Origin: an uncultured Bacilli bacterium | Lineage (GTDB): Bacteria; Bacillota_I; Bacilli_A; RF39; UBA660 | DNA length: 29,204 nt | Reading direction: 5' to 3' | NCBI GenBank assembly: GCA_947632495.1 | Contig: CANRPL010000008.1 | Coordinates: 1-29,204, forward strand | Shown: positions 17,410 through 24,821 of the stretch, piece after piece | Layout of the letters: every line of letters begins with the position of its first letter | Numbering within the stretch: position 1 is the first letter of the stretch | Notes under the pieces: generated by a model | What the model saw: only the letters and a program-made list of their open reading frames with translations | What the model was told of the DNA's origin: nothing | Databases searched by the model: none | Made by a program: the position numbers and the translations under genes

Positions 17410-18097
17410 GAAACAATATCGTCATGAATTAAAATTTATTTTAAATAGTAAGCAAGCCCAAGTATTGAAACATCGCCTTTCGTTACTGATGCAGGTTGAC
17501 GCTAATTCCGTTAATAAAGATCATACTTATTTTATTAGAAGTTTGTATTTTGATGATATATATGATACGGCTTATTATGAAAAAGTTGATGGTTTAGAAA
17601 AAAGAGCGAAGTATCGTATTCGCCTTTACAATTTAGATGATTCTTATATTCGTTTAGAAAGAAAAGAGAAAAATCGTGATTTAACTTATAAGAAACAAAC
17701 TGTTATTACTAGGGAGCAATGTGAAGATTTTATTGCTGGAAAATTTCCTCCTCTTGAAGAAATTGAAGATGAGTTAATTAAAGATTTTGCTCTTAAACAA
17801 AAATTAAATAATATAAAACCTAGTGTCATCGTAGATTATGAACGTCTTGCTTATACATATCCGGTGGAAGATGTTCGGGTTACTTTTGATGAAAATATTA
17901 AATCAGGTCGTTTTCAATCGGATTTGTTTGATCCAGATATTTTAACATTTGATACTTTAGAGCCAGGAGAAGTGGTTATGGAAGTAAAGTATAATAATTA
18001 TATTCCTATACATTTAGTACAAGTTATAACGACAATTCCAATGATTAGTCAGGCAGTTTCTAAATTTGCCTTATGTTGTGAGAAGAAGGAGGTTTAA
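17402..18097 (+). CDS. VTC-domain (polyphosphate polymerase type) protein
   Basis: 231 residues, almost entirely a VTC domain: YRHELKF, RSLYFDD, KYRIRLYN, RLERKEKNRDLTYKKQ, VDYERLAY and VVMEVKYN. These basic and acidic strands line the catalytic tunnel in yeast Vtc4, which makes polyphosphate from ATP. No membrane segment is seen, so a cytosolic location is expected. The start is TTG at 17402, inside the end of the CotH gene. The next ATG is about 30 codons in and would delete the conserved RHELKF strand, so TTG is well supported. An AAGGAAGTG site lies about 10 bases upstream. The gene is in one operon with CotH and DUF4956. Substrate specificity of bacterial VTC proteins beyond ATP is not established from this sequence. 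Confidence 0.88.
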   Translation: MDKKQYRHELKFILNSKQAQVLKHRLSLLMQVDANSVNKDHTYFIRSLYFDDIYDTAYYEKVDGLEKRAKYRIRLYNLDDSYIRLERKEKNRDLTYKKQTVITREQCEDFIAGKFPPLEEIEDELIKDFALKQKLNNIKPSVIVDYERLAYTYPVEDVRVTFDENIKSGRFQSDLFDPDILTFDTLEPGEVVMEVKYNNYIPIHLVQVITTIPMISQAVSKFALCCEKKEV

Positions 18098-18099
18098 AG

Positions 18100-18753
18100 A
18101 TGAGTTTTTTAGACATGATTAAAAAAAGTGTTATTGCTGAATTTAGTAATTCTTTATCGACAGGGGATATTTTCTTGTCCTTATTGGTAGCGTTTATAGC
18201 GGCTATTATTATTACTATTATTTATAAGAAGACCTATACAGGAGTTTCTTATACTAAATCTTTTGTTTTATCTATTATTTTACTTGCGATGGTAACATCA
18301 TTAGTTATTAGAACTATTAATTCTAATTTAGCTCTTTCTTTAGGTATGGTTGGTGCTTTATCTATTGTTCGTTTTAGAACAGCGGTTAAAGATCCGGTTG
18401 ATACTATCTTTATGTTTTGGGCTATTACAGCGGGAATTATGTCAGGAGCTGGATTATATTTAATAACTTTAATTGCGACTTTGATTTTAGGTATTTTATA
18501 TGTTATTAGTTATAGCTTTACCTTTAAAGCTTCTAAAAAATATTTATTAATTATAAAAGCCGAAGAGGGCTATGCTGATAATCTTATCAAAATGTTTAGT
18601 AAGAAAAAGAAATGCGTTTTAAAGACGGAATCATATCAAAAAAATCGTGTTGAATTAACCTATGAACTAGCTGGCCGTGATTCTGTTTCTGGACTAGCTA
18701 AACTTCGTGAGAATAAAGCTGTTATCAGCATTAATTTAATAAATATTGATTAA
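18100..18753 (+). CDS. DUF4956 membrane protein
   Basis: 217 residues. There are about four hydrophobic segments between residues 24 and 150, then a soluble C-terminal domain of about 65 residues. The LGMVGALSIVRFRTAVKDP motif and TIFMFWAITAGIMSGAG are characteristic of the DUF4956 family. No activity is known to me. Its gene starts 2 bases after the VTC stop with AGGAGG in between, and DUF4956 proteins commonly occur next to VTC and CotH genes. A plausible role is the membrane link between cytosolic VTC product and the surface CotH protein, but that is inference. A terminator follows directly. Confidence 0.88.
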   Translation: MSFLDMIKKSVIAEFSNSLSTGDIFLSLLVAFIAAIIITIIYKKTYTGVSYTKSFVLSIILLAMVTSLVIRTINSNLALSLGMVGALSIVRFRTAVKDPVDTIFMFWAITAGIMSGAGLYLITLIATLILGILYVISYSFTFKASKKYLLIIKAEEGYADNLIKMFSKKKKCVLKTESYQKNRVELTYELAGRDSVSGLAKLRENKAVISINLINID

Positions 18754-18779
18754 AAGATACATGGTATCTTTTCTTTTTT
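18752..18779 (+). terminator. Intrinsic terminator of the CotH operon
   Basis: AAAAGATAC (18752-18760) pairs with GTATCTTTT (18764-18772) around a three-base loop, then CTTTTTT. The first arm begins within the stop codon of the DUF4956 gene. Confidence 0.85.
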
Positions 18780-18791
18780 GCTAGTTTAAGA

Positions 18792-18797
18792 TATAAT
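18792..18797 (+). promoter_or_regulatory. Probable -10 element upstream of the 147-residue membrane protein
   Basis: TATAAT with only about 15 bases to the ATG at 18813. No good -35 is seen at normal spacing, so this is tentative. Confidence 0.35.
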
Positions 18798-18812
18798 TAA
18801 TATGGTGATAAT

Positions 18813-19256
18813 ATGAGTAGTAAGAAGATAAATAAGGAAAAAGAAAAGACAAATAATAAAGTAATAGCTTTAATAAAAGAGTATTGGCCATTATTACTTA
18901 TGAATGTCATTATTTTTGTTTTAACGATTTTTGTTGAGTCTTTATATATTTATAAAATGGGTCAAGGTTTGGTAATTATTAATACGGTTTTATTTGTAAT
19001 GATTCCCACTATTATTTTTACAGCTCTAAATAAAGTTAAATCTCGTCATGTAGCGGTTAGTGTACCAATGCTATATATACTATTTTTAATCTTTTTAGAT
19101 TATTGTACAGCTCATGACTTATATGGTATTACTTCAAGTCGTTTTGATGTCATACCAAACTTTATTGATGCCTTATTAGTGGTATTTATCTTTGTCTTTA
19201 TTGAATATTTATCATCTTTTATTACGATGCGCATTAAAGAACTATTAAAACGCTAA
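18813..19256 (+). CDS. Small polytopic membrane protein, unknown
   Basis: 147 residues that I do not recognise. A lysine-rich cytosolic start (SSKKINKEKEKTNNK) precedes about four hydrophobic segments (roughly 31-47, 53-70, 81-98 and 120-139), with a C-terminal KELLKR. GGTG before the ATG at suitable spacing supports the start. It is a single-gene unit: terminators lie on both sides, the second one spanning its own stop codon. It lies between the CotH operon and the adhesin-sortase pair, but nothing in the sequence links it functionally to either. Confidence 0.7.
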   Translation: MSSKKINKEKEKTNNKVIALIKEYWPLLLMNVIIFVLTIFVESLYIYKMGQGLVIINTVLFVMIPTIIFTALNKVKSRHVAVSVPMLYILFLIFLDYCTAHDLYGITSSRFDVIPNFIDALLVVFIFVFIEYLSSFITMRIKELLKR

Positions 19257-19270
19257 ATTAGCGTTTTTTT
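19247..19270 (+). terminator. Terminator overlapping the end of the membrane-protein gene
   Basis: AAAACGCT (19247-19254) pairs with AGCGTTTT (19260-19267) around AAATT and continues in T to 19270. The last codons and stop lie in the stem and loop. Confidence 0.85.
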
Positions 19271-19325
19271 ATTTTCTAAAAAGGAAATAGATAACAAAAC
19301 AATAATAATTTAGTAGGAGGTTAAA

Positions 19326-20480
19326 ATGAAGAAAATTATTGTTGTTTTATTTTTAATGTTTCTGTGGCAAAATGTATATGCAGCTAGTGATATGTTTTAC
19401 TACGATGATGAGCGGGTTGAAGAAATGTGGATTACTAGGAGTAATGGCGTTCAAACAAGATCAGCACATCCCTATAAGTTAAAAAAGAAGGGAAGTGATA
19501 CTTATGTTTTTTGTATTGAACCTTTCTCTCTTATCAAAAGTGGTGTTGCCTATAGCCGTCAGGCTGATTTAACTAAATATGGTTTAACGCAAAAGCAAGT
19601 TGATCGCATTAATTTAATTCTTTACTATGGTTATGGATATGGTAATCATACTTCTGATCTTTGGTATGGGCTAACACAATATTTGGTATGGAAAGAAGCT
19701 GATCCTAACGCAACGATTTACTTTACTGAAAAGTATAAAGGGCCTAAAAAAGATCTTTATACTAAAGAAATAAATGAGATTGAGTCATTAATTGAAAAGC
19801 ATTTAGCACAAGCTAAATTTGAAGATGAATATGTTATGGAAAGTGGCAAAGATTTTACTATCGATGGGCAAATAGATTTAAATGATTATGATATTGAAGC
19901 TGATATTGCATATGAAATAAAAGATAACAAAATTGTTATTAATAGTGATAAGATAGGTACCTATACTTTTAAGTTAACTAATAAGAAAAGAACTTTTAAG
20001 ACGGAATACATAATGTTTTATAGCGCTAATAGTCAAAATGTTATCGCCCCTGGAAATAGTTATATCTATGATAAAAGTTATACTTTTAAAGTTACTATTT
20101 TAAATGGTAAAGTAAAGTTGCGTAAGTTTTCATCTAGCGATAATAAACTGCTTAAGGGGGCTAAATATGGTATATATCAAGATGGTAAATTAGTTGATAC
20201 GATTGTTACAAATGACCAAGGTTATGGTGAAACGGAATTAGCTTTTGGTGAGTATGTTATCAAAGAGTTAGTTCCACCGTCAGGATATAAGTTAGATAAT
20301 CAAGAATATCCTTTTAAGATTGATGAAGAAAAAGCTGAAATAGAAATAAAATTATACGATGATCAAGCGGTTATAGAAGTACCTAATACTGGAGTAAAAG
20401 ATTATGTTAAAGAAAGTATCATATTAATCTTTTTAGGTGTGGGGTTATATTATGGTCAAAAAAAGTATTACGTGCATTAG
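19326..20480 (+). CDS. Sortase-anchored thioester-domain adhesin
   Basis: 384 residues. The signal peptide at 1-20 (KKIIVVLFLMFLWQNVYA) is followed by a thioester (TED) domain at about 25-145: VFCIEP with C63 and TQYLVW with Q118 fit the pattern of the internal Cys-Gln bond. A CnaB/SpaA-like domain (about 259-350) has K267 in LRKF and E314 in IKELVPPSGY, typical of intramolecular isopeptide domains. The C-terminus has VPNTG (352-356), a hydrophobic segment and a lysine/tyrosine-rich tail, which is a sorting signal close to LPxTG. It is therefore predicted to be covalently attached to the wall and to bind host or surface nucleophiles covalently. The CnaB acceptor Asn is not obvious (DD near 345). 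AGGAGG lies 6 bases before the ATG. It overlaps the sortase gene. Confidence 0.85.
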   Translation: MKKIIVVLFLMFLWQNVYAASDMFYYDDERVEEMWITRSNGVQTRSAHPYKLKKKGSDTYVFCIEPFSLIKSGVAYSRQADLTKYGLTQKQVDRINLILYYGYGYGNHTSDLWYGLTQYLVWKEADPNATIYFTEKYKGPKKDLYTKEINEIESLIEKHLAQAKFEDEYVMESGKDFTIDGQIDLNDYDIEADIAYEIKDNKIVINSDKIGTYTFKLTNKKRTFKTEYIMFYSANSQNVIAPGNSYIYDKSYTFKVTILNGKVKLRKFSSSDNKLLKGAKYGIYQDGKLVDTIVTNDQGYGETELAFGEYVIKELVPPSGYKLDNQEYPFKIDEEKAEIEIKLYDDQAVIEVPNTGVKDYVKESIILIFLGVGLYYGQKKYYVH

Positions 20481-21006
20481 CTTATTATTTATTGGCTGTG
20501 GTATAAGTTATTTTGGTATTGACTATGGTTCTTATATAGTTGATAAAAAACAAAATGAAATCTTTGTCGGTAAGTACTTTGTTAAAGAAAAGAAGGAAGA
20601 AAATCCTTTTGTAGCTATTTTAGAAATACCTAAAATAAAATTAAAAAGAGGATTATACGCTATCGATAATCCTTTAAGTAACATTGATAAGAATATTATT
20701 TTTTTAGATAAATCTGATATGCCTGATGTTAAAAATAGTAGGGTTATCATTGTAGGTCATAGTGGTACACCACATAATGCTTATTTTAATAAATTATTTA
20801 AATTAAAGCATAAAGATAAGATATATCTATACTATGAAGAGAAGAAATATACCTATCAAATAACAGATATTTATGAAGTAATTAAATGTGGACATATTGC
20901 CTTTGAATCAAATCGTAATCAAAAGACTTTAACTCTTGTCACATGTAAAGGAACTAATAAACAATTAGTTGTTGTCTCAACATTAATCAAAGAAGAACAA
21001 ACATAA
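20452..21006 (+). CDS. Sortase (small, probably dedicated to the adhesin)
   Basis: 184 residues from ATG 20452. The earlier in-frame GTG (20437) is rejected since GTGTGGGG then ATG gives a normal binding-site spacing. An N-terminal membrane segment (about 4-24) is followed by the sortase fold with IPKIKLKRGLY, VIIVGHSGT (H103) and LTLVTC (C165). The usual catalytic arginine just before the last strand is missing: the sequence after the cysteine is KGTNKQLVVVS, with Q171 (preceded by K170) where RLVV-type Arg is expected. Its start lies 29 bases inside the adhesin gene, so the two are coupled. It should cleave VPNTG between T and G. Class assignment (A/D-like) is uncertain. Confidence 0.85.
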   Translation: MVKKSITCISLLFIGCGISYFGIDYGSYIVDKKQNEIFVGKYFVKEKKEENPFVAILEIPKIKLKRGLYAIDNPLSNIDKNIIFLDKSDMPDVKNSRVIIVGHSGTPHNAYFNKLFKLKHKDKIYLYYEEKKYTYQITDIYEVIKCGHIAFESNRNQKTLTLVTCKGTNKQLVVVSTLIKEEQT

Positions 21007-21010
21007 AAAA

Positions 21011-21029
21011 AGATGCTACTTAAGCATCT
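21011..21029 (-). terminator. Terminator of rnj, shared with the sortase gene end
   Basis: AGATGCT (21011-21017) pairs with AGCATCT (21023-21029). On the minus strand it is followed by seven T and overlaps the rnj stop. On the plus strand the T-run is shorter (CTTTT), so it works mainly for rnj. Confidence 0.8.
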
Positions 21030-22696
21030 CTTTTGATATCCATAATAACAGGGAGAATAATAGGATTTCGACCTGTTTTTTCATAGATATAAGTTGAAAG
21101 ACAATTAATAATTTCACTTTTTATTTCATTATAGTTAACATGATTATTAATTTTACTGTTGATAGCATCATTACTAATGCGTTCAAGTTCATTAAGAAGA
21201 TCAGCATTTTCTTGAATTAGAACAAAGCCACGTGATGCGATATTAGTGCTTCCTAATAACTTATTGTTTTTAGTATCAATATTAGCAATAACAACGACAA
21301 TGCCATCACTTGACATTAGTTTACGATCACGCATGACTGCTGATCCAATTTCCCCAATACGGTTACCATCAATATATACATCTCCAGCTAGAACACTGCC
21401 TTCACGTTTAACCTTACCTTTATAAAGAGAAAGAACATCACCATTTTTTAAAACAAAGGTGTTTTCTCTTGGAATACCACATTCAACAGCTAAATCAGCA
21501 TGTTGTTTTAACATTCGATATTCGCCATGGAAAGGCATAAAATATTTTGGGTTAAATAATCTAATCATTAATTTTAATTCTTCTTGGCTACCATGACCGG
21601 ATGTATGAACATCAGTTAGGGAAGTATTAGTACATACTTTAACACCTTGAAGATATAATTTATTAATTATTTTAGAGATGCTTAAAGCATTTCCCGGAAT
21701 AGCTGATGATGAAAAAATAACTAAATCATCAGGCTGTAACTTTATTTGACGATGATTACCACTGGCAATTCTTGATAAAGCTGCTAATGGTTCACCTTGT
21801 GATCCAGTACATAAAAGACATACTTCATTAGGCTTTAAGTGATTGGCTTCTTCTGGCGTAACAAATATTTCTTTATGTTTAATATAGCCTTCATTAAGTG
21901 ATATCTCAATATTATTTTCCATACTTCGACCGAAAATAGCAATCTTACGATTATTCTTCTTACAAGTATCAACAATGTGTTTTAAACGATAGATATTTGA
22001 AGCAAAAGTGGCAATGATAATTCGTCCTGAATGTTCTAAAAAGATTTCTGATAAAGTTTCGTCAACTTTTGATTCACTTGCACTAAAGCCCTCATTTAAA
22101 GCATTGGTACTATCACTTAAAAGAAGTGTTACTCCTTTAGCTCCAATAGCGGCCATCTTTTGTAAATTAGCCATTGGTCCAATAGGTGTTAAATCAAATT
22201 TGAAATCTCCCGTCGTTACAATAACCCCATTAGGCGTTGTAATAGCTATACCATGAGAATCAGGTATAGAATGGGTCGTCCTAAAGAATTCAACACTCAT
22301 CGTCTTAAATTTAATTTTAGATTTTTCCGTATAAATATATAAATTATTATAATGAATATCGCGGTCTTCTAATTTTTTTCTAATTAGACCAACCGCTTGA
22401 TTAGGAGCATATATAGCTGGAATATTGATTGTCTGTAATAGATAGGGAATACCACCAATATGATCCTCATGCCCGTGTGTAATAAAAAGTGCTTTTATTT
22501 TGTTTTCATTTTTCTTTAGAAAAGTAAAATCAGGAATAATATAGTCAATGCCTGGTAGTTCATTAGAAGGAAAAGTTATACCGACATCCGTAATAATAAT
22601 TTCATTATCGGTCATTACACAATACATATTTTTGCCAACTTCGCCTAAACCACCTAAAGCAAAAACTTTCGTTACTCCGCTGTCAAAAAACTTCAA
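21020..22696 (-). CDS. rnj: Ribonuclease J
   Basis: 558 residues, the usual size. It is a metallo-beta-lactamase/beta-CASP nuclease that cuts RNA endonucleolytically and 5'-3' exonucleolytically. Visible motifs are GGLGEVGKNMY, metal-binding HGHEDHIGG (74-82), LSDSTNA, GCxxGSQGEP-like LCTGSQGEP, TSGHGSQEE and PFHGEYRM, with a C-terminal domain ending in MDIKRDA. J1 or J2 cannot be decided from one copy. The start is TTG at 22696: AAGGAG lies 8 bases upstream and the protein begins MKFFDSGVTKVFALGGLGE as family members do, and no ATG is available. It has its own promoter and terminator. Confidence 0.95.
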   Translation of the reverse strand: MKFFDSGVTKVFALGGLGEVGKNMYCVMTDNEIIITDVGITFPSNELPGIDYIIPDFTFLKKNENKIKALFITHGHEDHIGGIPYLLQTINIPAIYAPNQAVGLIRKKLEDRDIHYNNLYIYTEKSKIKFKTMSVEFFRTTHSIPDSHGIAITTPNGVIVTTGDFKFDLTPIGPMANLQKMAAIGAKGVTLLLSDSTNALNEGFSASESKVDETLSEIFLEHSGRIIIATFASNIYRLKHIVDTCKKNNRKIAIFGRSMENNIEISLNEGYIKHKEIFVTPEEANHLKPNEVCLLCTGSQGEPLAALSRIASGNHRQIKLQPDDLVIFSSSAIPGNALSISKIINKLYLQGVKVCTNTSLTDVHTSGHGSQEELKLMIRLFNPKYFMPFHGEYRMLKQHADLAVECGIPRENTFVLKNGDVLSLYKGKVKREGSVLAGDVYIDGNRIGEIGSAVMRDRKLMSSDGIVVVIANIDTKNNKLLGSTNIASRGFVLIQENADLLNELERISNDAINSKINNHVNYNEIKSEIINCLSTYIYEKTGRNPIILPVIMDIKRDA

Positions 22697-22704
22697 TTAA
22701 TTCG

Positions 22705-22710
22705 CTCCTT
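22705..22710 (-). promoter_or_regulatory. Ribosome binding site supporting the TTG start of rnj
   Basis: AAGGAG on the minus strand, 8 bases before TTG 22696-22694. No other start codon fits this site. Confidence 0.8.
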
Positions 22711-22737
22711 TCTTTAAGTTTGAAATTCAACTATAAC

Positions 22738-22766
22738 ATTATACCTTTTTTTTAATCTTTTGTCCA
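22738..22766 (-). promoter_or_regulatory. Promoter of rnj
   Basis: On the minus strand TGGACA (22766-22761), 17-base spacer, TATAAT (22743-22738), leaving a leader of about 35 bases. Confidence 0.8.
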
Positions 22767-22777
22767 TATTAGAAACA

Positions 22778-22806
22778 TTGACTAATAATTTAACTCATGT
22801 TAAAAT
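22778..22806 (+). promoter_or_regulatory. Promoter of the 111-residue orphan gene
   Basis: TTGACT (22778-22783), 17-base spacer, TAAAAT (22801-22806), with TGT just before the -10. It is divergent from the rnj promoter, with only 11 bases between the two -35 elements. Confidence 0.75.
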
Positions 22807-22832
22807 TGTAAATAGAATAGGGAGATTGGGTT

Positions 22833-23168
22833 ATGTTAAGAGAAGATATTTTAGATCGTGATCCTATTATGCGTATGGCTTTAGCCTTTTATGAGTTTGT
22901 AAGAAATAATAGCGATTGGCATAATCGTGTTACTAATGCCGCTATGAACAGGCTAAAAGGTGTAAGTGATTTTGATTTTGAATTTGATAAAAAGTTATAT
23001 AGCTTTTTCTATGAATATATTGATGAAAATAATGTTCATTGTTGTATTAAAGAATATGGAGCTTTCTATGATACAGCTTCTATCTATGAATATTTGTTAT
23101 TTGACTATGATTTAATGGAAAATAATATTACGAAAATTCATAAGTGTGGTGCGACCGCTAATAAGTAG
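22833..23168 (+). CDS. Small acidic protein of unknown function
   Basis: 111 residues, soluble, with no signal or membrane segment. It is rich in Asp, Glu and Tyr. A helical first half (DPIMRMALAFYEFVRNNSDWHNRVTNAAMNR is hidden in residues 9-39, including W and two R) leads to an aromatic-acidic middle and a CC pair, with C104 near the end (IHKCGAT). No family is recognised. AGGGAG 8 bases before ATG and a strong promoter support the gene, and it carries its own terminator spanning the stop, so it is monocistronic. Its neighbours (rnj, ftsY) give no clue to function beyond a housekeeping neighbourhood. Confidence 0.75.
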   Translation: MLREDILDRDPIMRMALAFYEFVRNNSDWHNRVTNAAMNRLKGVSDFDFEFDKKLYSFFYEYIDENNVHCCIKEYGAFYDTASIYEYLLFDYDLMENNITKIHKCGATANK

Positions 23169-23187
23169 TTTTGTACTACTTTTTTTC
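23163..23187 (+). terminator. Terminator overlapping the stop codon of the 111-residue gene
   Basis: AAGTAGT (23163-23169) contains the TAG stop and pairs with ACTACTT (23175-23181) around TTTGT, then a T-run to 23187. Confidence 0.85.
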
Positions 23188-23203
23188 ATAAATTACTATG
23201 ATT

Positions 23204-23232
23204 TTGCCGATATTTATAGTAAAATATATATG
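23204..23232 (+). promoter_or_regulatory. Possible promoter of ftsY
   Basis: TTGCCG (23204-23209) and TATATG (23227-23232) with a 17-base spacer. The -10 is weak, and other TAAAAT/TATATA placements are possible. Confidence 0.4.
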
Positions 23233-23258
23233 TAAACAATTAAATAGAGGAGGTTAAT

Positions 23259-24233
23259 ATGGGATTTTTTAGTAAGTTTAAAAATCTATTTACTTCTGAT
23301 ACTAAACAACAAGAAGAAGTAGAAGTTTACGATAAAGGATTAGAAAAAAGCCGTAAGGAGTTTGTATCGAAAATATCACTTTTAAATGCTCGATATAAAA
23401 AGATAAGTCCAGAATATTTTGATGAATTAGAGGAAATATTAATTATGGCTGATATTGGTGTCAATACAGTCATGGAGTTTATTGATAAATTAAAAAAACG
23501 TGTTAAACGTGAGAATATTGAAGATAGTGAAGACTTAAAAGAAGTAATCGTCGATGAGATGTTCATTATCTATGTTGATAATGCTATTATGGTTAATAAG
23601 ATACAGTATGCTGAAGAAGGACCAACGGTTATCCTATTTGTTGGTGTTAATGGTGTCGGCAAGACGACAACGATAGGTAAGATTGCCGCCAAGTTGAAAA
23701 AAGAAGGCAAAAGCGTCTTATTAGTTGCTGGTGATACATTCCGTGCTGGTGCTGTGGAACAATTATGTGAATGGGGAACAAAGACGGATTGTGAAGTTGT
23801 CTATAAAGAAAATGCTGATCCAGCTAGCGTTATTTATGATGGTATTAACAAATCATTGACCGAAAATTATGATGTCGTTTTAATTGATACTGCTGGGCGT
23901 TTACAAAATAAGACGAATTTAATGAATGAATTAGAAAAGATAAATAAAGTAATCGGTAAACTTATACCTAATGCTCCGCATGAGACACTACTTGTAATCG
24001 ATGCGACAACAGGTCAAAATGGCATTAGTCAAGCTAAAGAGTTTCAAAAGATTACCGATATTACAGGTATTGTTTTAACTAAACTTGATGGAACCGCAAA
24101 AGGTGGCATTGTTTTAGCCATTAAAAGTGAAGTAGGTATTCCTGTTAAATATGTTGGTTTAGGTGAGACTGCTAACGATTTACAAGTATTTGACATTGAA
24201 AAGTATATTTATGGTTTATTTAAAGATATGTGA
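23259..24233 (+). CDS. ftsY: Signal recognition particle receptor FtsY
   Basis: 324 residues. GTPase receptor that docks the Ffh-ribosome complex at the membrane for co-translational insertion. A short acidic/charged N-terminal A-domain and helical N domain (about 1-100) precede the G domain: GVNGVGKTTTIGK (G1), VAGDTFRAGAVEQL, LIDTAGR (G3), TKLDGTAKGG (G4) and the C-terminal GLGETANDLQVFD. The A-domain is short compared with E. coli FtsY, as in many Bacillota. AGAGGAGG precedes the ATG. TGA is the stop here, showing that TGA is not recoded. A small membrane-protein gene starts 9 bases later. Confidence 0.97.
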   Translation: MGFFSKFKNLFTSDTKQQEEVEVYDKGLEKSRKEFVSKISLLNARYKKISPEYFDELEEILIMADIGVNTVMEFIDKLKKRVKRENIEDSEDLKEVIVDEMFIIYVDNAIMVNKIQYAEEGPTVILFVGVNGVGKTTTIGKIAAKLKKEGKSVLLVAGDTFRAGAVEQLCEWGTKTDCEVVYKENADPASVIYDGINKSLTENYDVVLIDTAGRLQNKTNLMNELEKINKVIGKLIPNAPHETLLVIDATTGQNGISQAKEFQKITDITGIVLTKLDGTAKGGIVLAIKSEVGIPVKYVGLGETANDLQVFDIEKYIYGLFKDM

Positions 24234-24242
24234 GGCGGTTAA

Positions 24243-24524
24243 ATGCATAATGTTGAAATTATCGATATAAAATCTTTTTCCTTTAAACATATCAGTTTAA
24301 AGGTTCAGCTATTTTTAATCGGGGCATTAATAGTTTCTTTTATAGTGTATTTCTTTGTTGATAAAAACATTATGATGCCCATTATTTATGGCCTTTTATC
24401 CCTGATAATGTTTGTTATGGCATACAATAACAAAGAGTATTTTAAACGTAAATATATGACATGGGTTTATTTAGTTCTAGGTTTTCTCCTTGTAATTAGT
24501 ACTGCGGTTGAGATTATATGGTAG
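24243..24524 (+). CDS. Small membrane protein between ftsY and ylxM, unknown
   Basis: 93 residues with a short hydrophilic N-terminus and three hydrophobic segments (about 22-39, 45-60 and 72-91). No family recognised. GAGGCGG precedes the ATG. Its last 7 bases overlap the start of ylxM (ATG 24518), implying translational coupling. Position between two SRP-associated genes suggests, but does not show, a link to protein insertion. Confidence 0.75.
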   Translation: MHNVEIIDIKSFSFKHISLKVQLFLIGALIVSFIVYFFVDKNIMMPIIYGLLSLIMFVMAYNNKEYFKRKYMTWVYLVLGFLLVISTAVEIIW

Positions 24525-24805
24525 ATGTAAGGTTAGGAATATTATTTGATTATTATGGTGAGTTATTAACTGATAAACAGCAAGCTTTCTTTAAAGATTA
24601 CTACTTTGATAATTTAACTTTGCAGGAAATAGCTGATAATAATCATATTAGTCGTAATGCTGTCCATAAGACACTTAATACGATAAATCAAAGATTAGAA
24701 CACTATGAAGAAATATTAAAGCTTTATACTAAAGCAAAGCAAATAAAAGAGATAATCAGTAATTTAGACGATGATGTGAAAAGCCAAATTAGTGATTTGA
24801 TATAA
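24518..24805 (+). CDS. ylxM: YlxM/p13-like helix-turn-helix protein
   Basis: 95 residues of the UPF0122 family. GILFDYYGELLTDKQQAFFKDYYFDNLTLQEIADNNH is spread over residues 6-42, with a sigma-70 region 4-like helix-turn-helix (LQEIADNNHISRNAVHKTL) and a helical C-terminus. In related bacteria ylxM normally sits next to ffh; Streptococcus YlxM is reported to affect SRP function. Here it is next to ftsY instead, with ffh about 3 kb away. It has only a weak binding site (GGTTGAG) and overlaps the preceding gene, so it likely depends on coupling. Confidence 0.9.
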   Translation: MVDVRLGILFDYYGELLTDKQQAFFKDYYFDNLTLQEIADNNHISRNAVHKTLNTINQRLEHYEEILKLYTKAKQIKEIISNLDDDVKSQISDLI

Positions 24806-24821
24806 TAAGAAGGGTGATTAT

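Noticed and set aside
22008..22256. Plus-strand open frame inside rnj
   Set aside because: Shadow of conserved RNase J coding sequence.
24231..24233. TGA recoding as tryptophan, as in mycoplasmas
   Set aside because: ftsY ends at TGA at the normal protein end, and tryptophans in conserved motifs are TGG.
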